Part shown: piece after piece, positions 1 through 8,172 of the stretch
How the letters are laid out: each line of letters starts with the position of its first letter
Numbering within the stretch: the stretch's first letter is position 1
Source of the DNA: Microbacterium terregens
GTDB lineage: Bacteria; Pseudomonadota; Alphaproteobacteria; Sphingomonadales; Sphingomonadaceae
NCBI RefSeq assembly: GCF_027922045.1
Contig: NZ_BSEX01000003.1
Location: 187,850 to 251,849 of the forward strand
DNA length: 64,000 nucleotides
Direction of reading: 5' to 3'
Translations under genes and position numbers: made by a program
The notes under the pieces: model-generated
What the model was told of the DNA's origin: nothing
Seen by the model: the letters and a program-made list of their open reading frames with translations, nothing else
Databases searched by the model: none

Positions 1-177
1 CACGTCGGCAGCGAGACACGCGTCCGCCTGGCGCCGCAGACCCAGCGCCGCCAGACGCTGGTGGAGGCGGTGCTGGCCGAGGACGGCGCATACCGGGTGA
101 CGCTCACCAGCGACGGCGCGGCGGTGCTGCCGTTCACCGGGTTGCCACCGGGCGTGACGATCGAGAGCCGGCTGTAG
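1..177 (+). CDS. C-terminal end of an unrecognised protein (5' partial)
   Basis: The window opens inside an open frame that reads in frame 1 and stops with TAG at 175-177, giving the last 58 residues. The tail is beta-rich looking (alternating hydrophobic residues, ending GLPPGVTIESRL) with no motif I can assign. It ends 9 bp before the stop of gspF on the other strand, so it is convergent with the secretion locus. It could be another secretion component such as a pseudopilin, but nothing visible proves that. Confidence 0.5.
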   Translation, partial: HVGSETRVRLAPQTQRRQTLVEAVLAEDGAYRVTLTSDGAAVLPFTGLPPGVTIESRL

Positions 178-186
178 GGGGGCGCA

Positions 187-1413
187 TCAGATCGTCACCA
201 GATTGTTGAGGTTGATGATCGGCAGCAGGATCGCGAGCACCATCAGCAGCACCAGCCCGCCCATCAGCAGCAGCACCAGCGGCTCGACCAGCGCGACCAG
301 CGTGGCGGTGAGTGCGTCGAGTTCGCGCTCCAGCTCGGTCGCGGCGCGATCCAGCGCCGGGGCAAGCCGGCCGCTCGATTCGCCCGAGGCGACGATGGCG
401 ACCAGCATCGACGGGAAGGCCTCCGCCTCCGCCATGGCGGCGCGCAGGCTGAGTCCCTCGCGGACGCGATGGGCGACGCCGAGCGCCTTGTCGCGCACCC
501 AGCGGTTGGGGGTGACGGCGGCGGCGGCGTGGAGCGCCTCGACCAGCGGCACGGCGCTGCCGACCAGGGTCGCGAGGCTGCCGGCAAAGCGTGCGGCATT
601 GTGCTGGCGGCTGAAGCGGCGGAAGGGCCGCCGTTCGGACAGGAAACGATCGACGCGCAGCCGGTTGGCCGGCACCTTGGCCCAGCGCCCGGCGACGAGC
701 CCCAGCACCAGCGCCGCGACGGCGACATAGAGGCCGTAGTTCTGGATGAAGGCGGACAGTGCGATCAGCGCGCGCGTCAGGAACGGCAGCTCGGCGCCGC
801 GTGAGACGAACACGCGCACGATGTCCGGCACGACATAGACCATCAGCAGCACCATCATCCCGAAGGAGACGGCGGCGAGCAGCGCGGGATAGAGCAGCGC
901 AAGCTGGAGCTTCTGCCCGTTGGCGTGGCGCGTCTCGACGAAGGCGGCGAGGTGGTTGAGCACGTCCGTCAACCGTCCGGACTGTTCGCCGGCCGCGACG
1001 GAAGCGGTGTAGAAACCCGGAAAGGCGCGCGGGTGCTTGGAGAGAGCCGCGGCGAAGCTGCGGCCGTCGAGGATCGCCGAGCGCACGTCGAGCAACAGCG
1101 CGCTCACCGCCGCCTGTTCGGCCTGCCCGGCTACCAGGCGCAGCGACTCCTCGATCGAGACATCGGAGCCGACCAGGGTCGCGATCTGGCGGGTGATGGT
1201 GGCGAGCTGGCGCGGGGTGATGCCGCGCCGACGGAGCGAGGGCAGCCGCAGCGTTCCCAGCGAGGCGCGCTTTTCTCCCGCGACCTCCACCGACAGCGGC
1301 AACAGGGACTGGTCGCGCAGCATCGCGCGGGCCGCAGCGGGGCTCGACGCCTCGATGATCCCCTTGCGGGTGGCGCCGCCACGATCGGCGGCGCGATAGG
1401 CATAGGCAGTCAT
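187..1413 (-). CDS. gspF: T2SS inner-membrane platform protein GspF
   Basis: This is the polytopic platform protein of the type II secretion system, which sits in the inner membrane and couples the GspE ATPase to pseudopilus growth. The 408-residue product has the usual length and the duplicated GspF fold: two cytoplasmic helical domains (about residues 65-170 and 270-375). Membrane segments lie near 172-197, 222-243 and 372-400. The repeated motif GEQSGRL / GESSGRL occurs once in each half (about 142 and 340), as expected of the family. The ATG start at 1413 gives a normal N-terminus (YAYRAADRGG). It is on the minus strand like gspE, but the GH43 gene at 1643-2659 separates the two, so it probably has its own promoter in 1414-1642. 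Confidence 0.95.
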   Translation of the reverse strand: MTAYAYRAADRGGATRKGIIEASSPAAARAMLRDQSLLPLSVEVAGEKRASLGTLRLPSLRRRGITPRQLATITRQIATLVGSDVSIEESLRLVAGQAEQAAVSALLLDVRSAILDGRSFAAALSKHPRAFPGFYTASVAAGEQSGRLTDVLNHLAAFVETRHANGQKLQLALLYPALLAAVSFGMMVLLMVYVVPDIVRVFVSRGAELPFLTRALIALSAFIQNYGLYVAVAALVLGLVAGRWAKVPANRLRVDRFLSERRPFRRFSRQHNAARFAGSLATLVGSAVPLVEALHAAAAVTPNRWVRDKALGVAHRVREGLSLRAAMAEAEAFPSMLVAIVASGESSGRLAPALDRAATELERELDALTATLVALVEPLVLLLMGGLVLLMVLAILLPIINLNNLVTI

Positions 1414-1642
1414 GCGAGGCCTTCGGGAGCGCGGAAGTTGAGGAAGTTGAGGCTCAAACGCACTTCTGCCTCAACCATGTCAGCACCGTGACACAGGCGG
1501 CGAGCGGACAAGGGGGCGAGGAGAGGCATCGTCGGCCACGAAAGCACAGGCGCGCGGCGTAGGACAGGGGCAAGCGCACTGTCCTCTTGAGCATCACGCC
1601 GAAGTGCCGTCATACAGCAGATAAATATGAGGAGAGAGGTTG
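1414..1642. promoter_or_regulatory. Divergent intergenic region between gspF and GH43
   Basis: These 229 bp separate the divergent starts of gspF and the arabinosidase, so both promoters should lie here. A strong Shine-Dalgarno (GGAGAGAGG, 1631-1639) serves the GH43 gene. A weak dyad TCATA-N11-TATGA at 1610-1630 overlaps the likely leader. No convincing -35/-10 pair was found, and the 14-bp motif of the hydroxyproline and GH127 promoters is absent. Confidence 0.3.
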
Positions 1643-2659
1643 ATGCGCGCGTTCCGGTGGATCCTGCCTGCCCTGGCTTCGGCCACCCTGGTGTCGGAAG
1701 CGGGGGTGGCGCGCACCCCGGCCGGCGGGTCGGCGGCGCAAGTGGCGATCAACCCGCTGCTCCCCGGCGGACCGGACCCGTGGATCGTCCGGCAAGGCGA
1801 CACCTATTACTATATGGCGACGCTGGGCGACCGTCTGGCGATCCGGGCGACGCGCGACCTTTCCCGGCTAGCTGAGGCGAAGGAAACGGTGGTGTGGCGG
1901 CCGCCGGTGACCGGCCCCCATGCCCAGTCGATCTGGGCGCCCGAGCTGCACCGCATCGATGGCAAATGGTACATCTATTATACGGCCGCGGCCGCCGGGC
2001 ATGACGACGACGCGCACCGCGGCGTGTTCGTGCTGGAGAATGCGAGTGCCGACCCGCTGACGGGCACTTGGATCGACCGCGGACGCGTCGCGACCGCGCG
2101 GCCGGGGATCGACGGCACCACCTTCGAGCACCGCGGCAAGCGCTACTTCGTCTATTCGCCTTATGTCGGGAGCGAGAGCGACCTGGCGATCGTCGTCATG
2201 ACGAACCCGTGGACGGTGACGGGGCCGGAGACGATCCTCGCGCGGCCGGATCGGGACTGGGAGCGCCAGGGCGGGCGGCAGATCCTGGAGGGGCCGGCGT
2301 TCGTGAAGGGGCCGAAGGGCGACCTGTTCCTCGCCTATTCGGGCAGCGCCTGCTGGTCGGATGGCTATGCGGTGGGGCTGCTGCGTGCGTCGGCCGGTGC
2401 GGACCCGCTGAAGGCATCGTCTTGGACCAAGGCACCGGAGCCGATCCTGAAGACCACACCCTCGGCCGGGGTGTACGCGCCCGGGCACAACGGCTTCTTC
2501 ACGGGCAAGGATGGGTCGACCTGGATGGTCTATCACGCCAACACCGCTGCCGAGATGGGCTGCACCGGCAAGCGTGCGCCGCACATCCAGCGCGTGACCT
2601 TCGACGCCAGCGGCGCGCCGGCGCTGCCGACGCTGGAGCGGGAGGCGGTGGTGCCGTGA
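1643..2659 (+). CDS. Secreted GH43 arabinosidase (exo-arabinanase type)
   Basis: This is a glycoside hydrolase family 43 five-bladed propeller enzyme, expected to release arabinose from alpha-L-arabinan or arabinoxylan side chains outside the cytoplasm. The 338-residue protein starts with a Sec-type leader (about 1-25). The GH43 triad is visible: base Asp45 in GPDPW, pKa-modulating Asp157 in GIDGTT, and acid Glu216 in ILEGPAF. IWAPELH near 97-103 is the family signature. It resembles the GH43 subfamily 26 exo-1,5-arabinofuranosidases, but the subfamily is my guess. The ATG at 1643 is preferred over the TTG one codon earlier because the Shine-Dalgarno at 1631-1639 is well spaced for it. It lies alone between two T2SS genes, which suggests (inference) that it may be a secretion substrate. 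Confidence 0.85.
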   Translation: MRAFRWILPALASATLVSEAGVARTPAGGSAAQVAINPLLPGGPDPWIVRQGDTYYYMATLGDRLAIRATRDLSRLAEAKETVVWRPPVTGPHAQSIWAPELHRIDGKWYIYYTAAAAGHDDDAHRGVFVLENASADPLTGTWIDRGRVATARPGIDGTTFEHRGKRYFVYSPYVGSESDLAIVVMTNPWTVTGPETILARPDRDWERQGGRQILEGPAFVKGPKGDLFLAYSGSACWSDGYAVGLLRASAGADPLKASSWTKAPEPILKTTPSAGVYAPGHNGFFTGKDGSTWMVYHANTAAEMGCTGKRAPHIQRVTFDASGAPALPTLEREAVVP

Positions 2660-2683
2660 CGCAGGACGATTTGGAACCGAGAC

Positions 2684-2792
2684 CGTTCGTGCTGAGTAGG
2701 GGCTGAGCCTGCCGAAGACCCGTATCGAAGCACCGCCGACGGTCCTTCGATACGCCATTTCGACTTCGCTCAATGGCTACTCAGGACGAACG
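2684..2792. repeat. Imperfect palindromic intergenic repeat (REP-like / terminator)
   Basis: Outer arms CGTTCGTGCTGAGTAG (2684-2699) and CTACTCAGGACGAACG (2777-2792) pair with one mismatch. Inner arms CGTATCGAAG (2721-2730) and CTTCGATACG (2745-2754) pair perfectly. It lies between the convergent GH43 and gspE genes. It looks like a scattered chromosomal dyad repeat and may end transcription in both directions. Confidence 0.65.
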
Positions 2793-2836
2793 GGTCTGGT
2801 GAACCCTCTGGGACACCGCTCCTCAGCGGCAGCGGC

Positions 2837-4330
2837 TCACCCCTCGTCGCGGACGACGCGGGCGACTTCCTCGACGGTCGTGATGCCGGCGCGGACCTTG
2901 GCGGCGCCGTCGTCGAGCATGGAGGGGTTGTCGCGACGAGCGGCGCGCTCGAGTTCTGCCTCCGATGCACCGTCGTGGATCAGCGCCTGGAAGGCGTCGT
3001 CCACCGCGACCACTTCGTAGAGGCCGGCGCGGCCGGTGTAGCCGTCGCCGTGACAGGCGTCGCAGCCGTTCGCCCGCCACAGCGGTTCGCCGGCTTGGAT
3101 CGCGCCGCCCATCAGCAGCACGTCGCCCTCGCCCGCCACGTCCTCCCGACGGCACTCGGGGCAGAGCTTGCGAACGAGCCGCTGCGCGACCAGGCCCACG
3201 ACCATCGGCGCCAGCAGATAGCGCTCCACCCCCATGTCGATCAGCCGCGTGACGGAGCCGATCGCGGAGTTGGTGTGCAGCGTCGACAGCACGAAGTGGC
3301 CAGTCATCGACGAGCGGACGGCCACCTGGGCGGTCTCCTGGTCGCGGATCTCGCCCACCATGATGACGTCGGGGTCCTGGCGCAGGATAGCGCGCAGCCC
3401 ACGCGCGAAGGTGAGATCGGTGCGCGGGTTGACCTGGGTCTGGCCGATGCCCGGCAGCTCATATTCGATCGGGTCCTCGACCGTCATGATGTTGCGGCGG
3501 CGGTCATTGAGGCGGGTAAGCGCGGTGTAGAGCGTCGTCGTCTTGCCCGAACCGGTGGGGCCGGTGACGAGCAGCATGCCGTGCGGGCGTTCGAGCAGGC
3601 GGGTGAAGACGGTGACGTCGCGCTCCGACATGCCGAGGCTCGGCAGGTCGAGCCGCAGCCCGCCGCGCTCGAGCAGGCGCAGCACCACGCGCTCGCCATG
3701 CTGGGTCGGGATGGTCGAGACGCGCGCGTCGACGTCGTGGCCGCCGATGCGCAGCGTCACGCGGCCGTCCTGCGGCACGCGCTTTTCGGCGATGTCGAGC
3801 TTGGCCATCACCTTGATGCGGCTGACCAGCAGCGGCGCGAGCGCACGCTGCGGCTCGACGATGTCGCGCAGCACGCCGTCGATGCGGAAGCGGACAACGA
3901 GGCGCTTTTCCTGCGTCTCGACATGCACGTCCGACGCGCGTTCCTTCACCGCTTCCAGCAGCAGCGCGTTGATGAGGCGGATGACCGGCGAATCGTCCCG
4001 GCTGTCGAGGAGATCGTCGACCGAGGCGGCGCTGTCGGCGAGGGCCGCCAGGTCGTGCTCCGCAAGCTCGATGCCCGCGGCGGTGGTCGCGCTGCTGCCG
4101 CCATAGGCCTGGGCGAGCGCGGTCTCGAACGCGTCGTCGGCGACGGGCACGAACGGCACGCCGGGCGCGATGCGCTGGACCTCCAGCAGCGCGTCGAGCG
4201 GCGCGCTGGTGCGGTGGAGGCACTCGACGCCCGTGCTTCCAGGCCGCAGCAGCACGCCGGCGCGGCGGGCATAGCCATAGGGAAGCCGCTCGGCGGGCGC
4301 GTCCTCGATCAGGAGCAGCGTGTCGGTCAT
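2837..4330 (-). CDS. gspE: T2SS secretion ATPase GspE
   Basis: GspE is the cytoplasmic AAA+-like hexameric ATPase that powers the pseudopilus. The 497-residue protein has an N-terminal GspE/PilB domain (about 1-95). The catalytic core shows Walker A GPTGSGKTT at 257-265, the Asp box around 280-300 (TVEDPIEY), Walker B DPDVIMVGE at 319-327 and a His box (STLHTN, 349-354). A C-terminal tetracysteine zinc module has CPEC (390-393) and CDAC (423-426). The frame is open further upstream, but the ATG at 4330 is right: it overlaps the gspM stop by 4 bp (ATGA) and gives the expected length. It is the last gene of gspL-gspM-gspE. Confidence 0.96.
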   Translation of the reverse strand: MTDTLLLIEDAPAERLPYGYARRAGVLLRPGSTGVECLHRTSAPLDALLEVQRIAPGVPFVPVADDAFETALAQAYGGSSATTAAGIELAEHDLAALADSAASVDDLLDSRDDSPVIRLINALLLEAVKERASDVHVETQEKRLVVRFRIDGVLRDIVEPQRALAPLLVSRIKVMAKLDIAEKRVPQDGRVTLRIGGHDVDARVSTIPTQHGERVVLRLLERGGLRLDLPSLGMSERDVTVFTRLLERPHGMLLVTGPTGSGKTTTLYTALTRLNDRRRNIMTVEDPIEYELPGIGQTQVNPRTDLTFARGLRAILRQDPDVIMVGEIRDQETAQVAVRSSMTGHFVLSTLHTNSAIGSVTRLIDMGVERYLLAPMVVGLVAQRLVRKLCPECRREDVAGEGDVLLMGGAIQAGEPLWRANGCDACHGDGYTGRAGLYEVVAVDDAFQALIHDGASEAELERAARRDNPSMLDDGAAKVRAGITTVEEVARVVRDEG

Positions 4331-4824
4331 GCGCCGAACTCCACGGTGGCCGAGACATGGCCGGGTGCGGTGCCGCGCACGATCGAGACCTGACGAATGC
4401 CGAGCGTGGTGGTGCGCGCGACCTCGTCGATCCAGCGGATGACGCCGTCGTAGGCGCCGTCGGCAACGGTCACGCGGTATCCGCCGGTGACCATCGGCAC
4501 CACCTGGACGGCGATGCCGGCGCGACCGGCGGCGGCGGTGATGACCGCGTCCGGGGGGCCGGCGGCGAGTGGCTGGACGGGCGGCAGCGTGCCGGCCGCG
4601 CGGATGCGGGCGTTCAACGTCTCGAACTGGCGGATGTCGGCGCGGGCATCGGCGCGCGCGGCCTGGATGGGCTTCACCACCCCATAGACGGCGACGAGCA
4701 GCACCAGCAGCCCCGCGAGACTGCCGACCAGCTTTCGTTCCCGCTGGCTGAGGTTGGTCCACCACGAGTCGAAGCGGGCGAGCCCCGCCTCCAGCCGCGA
4801 GCGTCCGGGCAGCCGCACGATCAT
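4327..4824 (-). CDS. gspM: T2SS inner-membrane protein GspM
   Basis: GspM is the bitopic inner-membrane partner of GspL in the secretion platform. The 165-residue protein has a short cytoplasmic N-terminus, one membrane helix (about 34-52) preceded by the typical LSQRERKLV segment, and a periplasmic ferredoxin-like domain. Its gene overlaps gspL upstream and gspE downstream by 4 bp each (ATGA), so the three are almost certainly translated from one message. A second, unrelated-looking GspM-type gene is at 10634-11101. Confidence 0.88.
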   Translation of the reverse strand: MIVRLPGRSRLEAGLARFDSWWTNLSQRERKLVGSLAGLLVLLVAVYGVVKPIQAARADARADIRQFETLNARIRAAGTLPPVQPLAAGPPDAVITAAAGRAGIAVQVVPMVTGGYRVTVADGAYDGVIRWIDEVARTTTLGIRQVSIVRGTAPGHVSATVEFGA

Positions 4825-5912
4825 GCGCCGGCCGCCGTCACGCGGATGCCGCCCGCGGGATCGGGAGTGACGGTCGCGTGGACGCGGGCACCGCTGAGCG
4901 CCGCACGGAGCCGGTCGGCGGCGCCCACCTCACCCGCGTCGAGATCCACCACCAGCTGGTTGCCGCTCCACTGCATCGAGCGCACGACGATGGCGGGGCC
5001 CATGGGGGCGAGCGCTGCCGAGACGCGGGCGAGTGCGGGAACGAAGCGGTTGTCGCCGGTGGCACGCGGGAGCCGATCGGTGATGCTGCCGGGCAGGTCC
5101 TCCGCCTGGGCGAGATCCGGTGCAGCGGTGGCGAGCAGGGTCCGCGTCTCCGCCTCCCGCCGGTCGGCGATCGCACGCAGCATCAGCGTGTCGGCCGCGG
5201 CAATGACGCCGTGCGCGACCAGCGCGGCGAGCCCGACCATCGCCAGCTTGCGCACGAACGCCGATCCGGTGCGGCGGCGTGCGTAGCGGCCCTGGCGCAG
5301 ATCAAGCGCCGGCACCCCGAGCGTCATGCCGAGCGGCTGCGGCACCGCCGCCTGCGCGACGATCGGCTGGGCGAGCGGATCGCCGAAGGCCGTGACCTCG
5401 GGCCGGGCGGCGGCTTGCCAGGCGGCCGGCAGCAGCGCGGCGGGCACCGCAAAGCCGGTGCCGTCCCCTGCCCGCACGACCGCGCGCCCGTCGCGTTGCG
5501 CGACGTTCCACGCGCCCTCGGCCGGGCGCGGCAGCGACAGCGCATCGGGCACCAGCGCCGCATCGCCTAGGCCGTTCACGTCCGCCAGCGTGACCCACTC
5601 ATCCATGACGCTGTGCCGCACGACCGCGACCAGATAGCGCTGCGGCGCCAGCATTTCCCCGATCGCCAGATGCACCGAATCGAGCGGGTCGGCGATGCGA
5701 TCCTCGATCGCGAAGGGCAGTGCTTCCAACCGCTGGGCGCGCGTGGCGAGCGGCAGGTCGACGGCGAGCAGCAGCAGACGCTCGGAAGGCACCAGCAAGG
5801 TTGCGGGTCCCTCCGCATCGGCTATGATCGGGCGTTCGCCCTCAAGCGTCCACACGCCGGCAGCGGGGCCGGCCGGCGGGACAGTCATATTTGAGTCATC
5901 AGGCGAACGCAT
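4821..5912 (-). CDS. gspL: T2SS platform protein GspL
   Basis: GspL recruits GspE to the membrane and binds GspM. The 363-residue protein has an N-terminal actin-like cytoplasmic domain (about 10-210, with LLLAVDLPLATRAQRLEALPFAIED typical of the family in shortened form LEALPFAIED), one membrane helix near 224-245, and a C-terminal periplasmic domain. The start is uncertain: ATG at 5912 or ATG at 5888 (MTVPPAG). The latter would leave room for a promoter, because the start at 5912 is only 9 bp from the divergent gspG start. It leads the gspL-M-E operon. Confidence 0.88.
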   Translation of the reverse strand: MRSPDDSNMTVPPAGPAAGVWTLEGERPIIADAEGPATLLVPSERLLLLAVDLPLATRAQRLEALPFAIEDRIADPLDSVHLAIGEMLAPQRYLVAVVRHSVMDEWVTLADVNGLGDAALVPDALSLPRPAEGAWNVAQRDGRAVVRAGDGTGFAVPAALLPAAWQAAARPEVTAFGDPLAQPIVAQAAVPQPLGMTLGVPALDLRQGRYARRRTGSAFVRKLAMVGLAALVAHGVIAAADTLMLRAIADRREAETRTLLATAAPDLAQAEDLPGSITDRLPRATGDNRFVPALARVSAALAPMGPAIVVRSMQWSGNQLVVDLDAGEVGAADRLRAALSGARVHATVTPDPAGGIRVTAAGA

Positions 5913-5921
5913 GGGGCCGGG

Positions 5922-6431
5922 ATGCGCATCTTTTCACAACAGTTTCATGACAGCGTGACGGGCACCGTGGCAGCCCGGACGAAAAGCCGCAAGCCGCGCG
6001 TGCGTGCCGTCCCCGCCTCGCAGGCGGGCCTGACGCTGGTCGAGATGATCGTTGTGCTGGCGATCATCGCGATCGTCGCCGCCCTGATCGTCCCCAACGT
6101 CATCAGCCGCCCGGACCAGGCGCGTGTCACCACCGCCAATACCGACATCAAGAGCATCTCCGCGGCGCTCAAGATGTATCGGCTCGACAACGGCGACTAT
6201 CCGACGACGCAGCAGGGGCTGAAGGCGCTGGTGGAGCGGCCGAGCACCCCGCCCGTCCCCAGCAGCTGGGCGCCGGGCGGCTATCTCTCCGACATGCCGG
6301 TGGATCCGTGGGGCAACCCCTATGCCTATAGCTCGACCGGCAACGGCAGCTTCGAGCTGAAATCGCTCGGCAAGGACGGAAAGCCCGGCGGCGAGGATCT
6401 GGACGCCGACATCGACGGCAAGCGTCCCTGA
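5922..6431 (+). CDS. gspG: T2SS major pseudopilin GspG
   Basis: GspG is the main subunit of the periplasmic pseudopilus. The prepilin peptidase site is clear: QAG|LTLVE with Gly36 before the cut and Glu at +5, followed by a hydrophobic helix (about 40-61). The C-terminal part has the calcium-loop region typical of major pseudopilins (DNGDYPTTQQGL, VDPWGNPY, and the acidic GGEDLDADI end). The 36-residue leader from the ATG at 5922 is long. GTG codons at 5955 and 5967 would give shorter leaders and free space for a divergent promoter. It is the first gene of gspGHICD. Confidence 0.95.
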   Translation: MRIFSQQFHDSVTGTVAARTKSRKPRVRAVPASQAGLTLVEMIVVLAIIAIVAALIVPNVISRPDQARVTTANTDIKSISAALKMYRLDNGDYPTTQQGLKALVERPSTPPVPSSWAPGGYLSDMPVDPWGNPYAYSSTGNGSFELKSLGKDGKPGGEDLDADIDGKRP

Positions 6432-6432
6432 C

Positions 6433-6999
6433 ATGATGCCGCCCGCCCGGGTCGCGGGCACCATTCCGGCCGTCCCTTCGCGCGGTTGCGTGCGGAATCC
6501 TGCGCCTGCGCAGGACGGCAAGCGGCGCGCGGGCGAGGCCGGCATGACGCTGGTCGAGATGCTGGTGGTGCTCGCGATCCTGGGGGTGGCGGCGGGCGCC
6601 GTCACGCTCGGCATCGGGGCTGCGACGCGCGCGCCCACCGTCGAGACCGAGGCGCGTCGACTGGCGACGCAGCTGCAGGCGGCGGCGGACGACGCGATGC
6701 TGGGGGATCGTGCGATCGCCTTTACCGCAGGCGAGCATGGCTATGGCTTCGCGACCCTGAACGCCAAGGGCGGATGGACGCCGCGTGCGGGCGCCGGCAT
6801 GGCATTCCATCCGCTGCCGGGCGGCATGGTGATGGCGCTGTCGGCGCGGCCGCCGGTGCTGCTGGGCGTGGACGGCACCGGCCAGCCGCTGACCGCCGAG
6901 ATCAGCGCGGGCGGGGATCGCTGGATCGTCACCTATGACGGAATGACGGCAGAGGCCGTGCACGCGCCCGCCGACCCCGCAAAGGCGGCGGCAGCATGA
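6433..6999 (+). CDS. gspH: T2SS minor pseudopilin GspH
   Basis: This is a minor pseudopilin of the GspH/FimT type. The prepilin peptidase site GEAG|MTLVE has Gly37, Glu at +5 and a hydrophobic helix after it; the C-terminal globular part is about 120 residues. The ATG at 6433 follows the gspG stop by 1 bp. The resulting 37-residue leader is unusually long, and a GTG at 6490 (leader VRNPAPAQDGKRRAGEAG) is an alternative. The stop overlaps the gspI start by 4 bp. Confidence 0.88.
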   Translation: MMPPARVAGTIPAVPSRGCVRNPAPAQDGKRRAGEAGMTLVEMLVVLAILGVAAGAVTLGIGAATRAPTVETEARRLATQLQAAADDAMLGDRAIAFTAGEHGYGFATLNAKGGWTPRAGAGMAFHPLPGGMVMALSARPPVLLGVDGTGQPLTAEISAGGDRWIVTYDGMTAEAVHAPADPAKAAAA

Positions 7000-7361
7000 C
7001 GGCGCACCCGGCCGAAACGGGATTTTCGCTGATCGAGGCGCTGGTCGCGCTCGCAGTGCTGGCGATCGCGACCGTCGGGCTGATCGGCGCGGTCGAACAG
7101 CACATCGATTCGACCCGCGGGATCGAGCGGCGCACGATCGCCATGCTGATCGCCGAGAACCGGCTAGCGGAGCTGGAGGTCGGCGCGCCCGAGGCGGATG
7201 CCCGCGACGTGGAGATGCTGGGCCGCCGCTGGCAGGTGGCGGTCGCGCGGCGCGGGACCGACGATCCCGCGCTCGACCGGGTGCGCATCGCCGTCTCGGC
7301 AGCGGGCGAGGAAAGGCCGCTTGCGCAGCTCGACGGCTTCCTGGAAGGACGCGGATCATGA
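6996..7361 (+). CDS. gspI: T2SS minor pseudopilin GspI
   Basis: This is a minor pseudopilin expected in the pseudopilus tip complex. The short leader MTAHPAETG is cut before FSLIE (Glu at +5), followed by a hydrophobic helix and a GspI-like domain (RRTIAMLIAENRLAELE is characteristic, about 49-65). Length is 121 residues, normal for GspI. It overlaps gspH and gspC by 4 bp on each side. GspJ and GspK, which usually follow GspI, are not here: the next gene is gspC. Confidence 0.9.
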   Translation: MTAHPAETGFSLIEALVALAVLAIATVGLIGAVEQHIDSTRGIERRTIAMLIAENRLAELEVGAPEADARDVEMLGRRWQVAVARRGTDDPALDRVRIAVSAAGEERPLAQLDGFLEGRGS

Positions 7362-8161
7362 GGATGCCGCCCGCGCTGACGCCGCGCCAAAAACGCCGGA
7401 CGCTCGACCTGGCGATCGCGCTGGCGATCATATCCGTGGCGTTCGCGCTGGCCGGCCTGGTGTGGCGCATGGCAGGGCATGCCGGCACCGGCGCGGTGAC
7501 GGTGCCGAGCGAAGGGCGCGCGCGCCCGTCCGCCGTCAGCGACCTGGGACCGCTGCTCGGCTGGGCTCCGTTCGGCCAGGCGACGGTGGGCGAGCCTACG
7601 CAGAAGACGGCCATCCAGGCCGAGCTGAAGGGGCTGATCTTCACCGTACCGGCCGAGCAGGCGGTGGCGTTCGTGGCCACCGGCTCCGAGCCGGCGCGCG
7701 CCTATCACGTCGGCGACACGCTGGCGGGCTTGAGGATCGAGGGCATCCAGCGCGATCGCATCCTGCTGAACAACGGCGGCCGCATCGAATATCTGGGCTT
7801 CCCCGATCCTTCGGTGCTGACGGGTGCGGCTGCGCAACCGAACGGCGGCACCGCCGCTGCCGCTCCCGGCTCCACGCCGATGTCCTCCACGCCGCAGGCC
7901 GCGCCGCCCGCGGCGGCGCTGCCCGCAGCCTCCGCGCTGATCGACCGGCTGGGCGCGACCCAGGTCCCCGGCGGCTATGCGATCGGCGCGAACGCGCCGC
8001 CGGGCATGCGGGCGGGCGACGTCGTCCAGTCGATCAACGGCGTCGCGCTCAGCGACCCGGCAGCGGCCGACGCCGCGCTTGCCGGTGCAGGCACCGGCCC
8101 GGCCCAGGTCACCATCCTTCGCGACGGCAAGCCAATTACCGTCACCATACCGATCCGTTAG
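7358..8161 (+). CDS. gspC: T2SS inner-membrane protein GspC (PDZ type)
   Basis: GspC links the inner-membrane platform to the secretin and may select substrates. The 267-residue protein has a cytoplasmic N-terminus, a membrane helix (about 18-39) and the periplasmic homology region (LGWAPFGQATV to about 145) that contacts secretin N-domains. After an Ala/Pro-rich linker comes a C-terminal PDZ domain (about 195-267, PPGMRAGDVVQSINGV). The start overlaps the gspI stop (ATGA). gspD follows after 11 bp. Confidence 0.93.
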   Translation: MRMPPALTPRQKRRTLDLAIALAIISVAFALAGLVWRMAGHAGTGAVTVPSEGRARPSAVSDLGPLLGWAPFGQATVGEPTQKTAIQAELKGLIFTVPAEQAVAFVATGSEPARAYHVGDTLAGLRIEGIQRDRILLNNGGRIEYLGFPDPSVLTGAAAQPNGGTAAAAPGSTPMSSTPQAAPPAAALPAASALIDRLGATQVPGGYAIGANAPPGMRAGDVVQSINGVALSDPAAADAALAGAGTGPAQVTILRDGKPITVTIPIR

Positions 8162-8172
8162 GTCAAAGCATC

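Noticed and set aside
2975..4393. Long open frame on + opposite gspE
   Set aside because: It is a GC-rich shadow frame with no recognisable domain, whereas the minus strand encodes a complete GspE.
7198..8172. N-terminal extension of the gspD frame through gspI and gspC
   Set aside because: Overlaps two real genes in another frame; GTG 8173 gives a proper signal peptide and normal secretin length.
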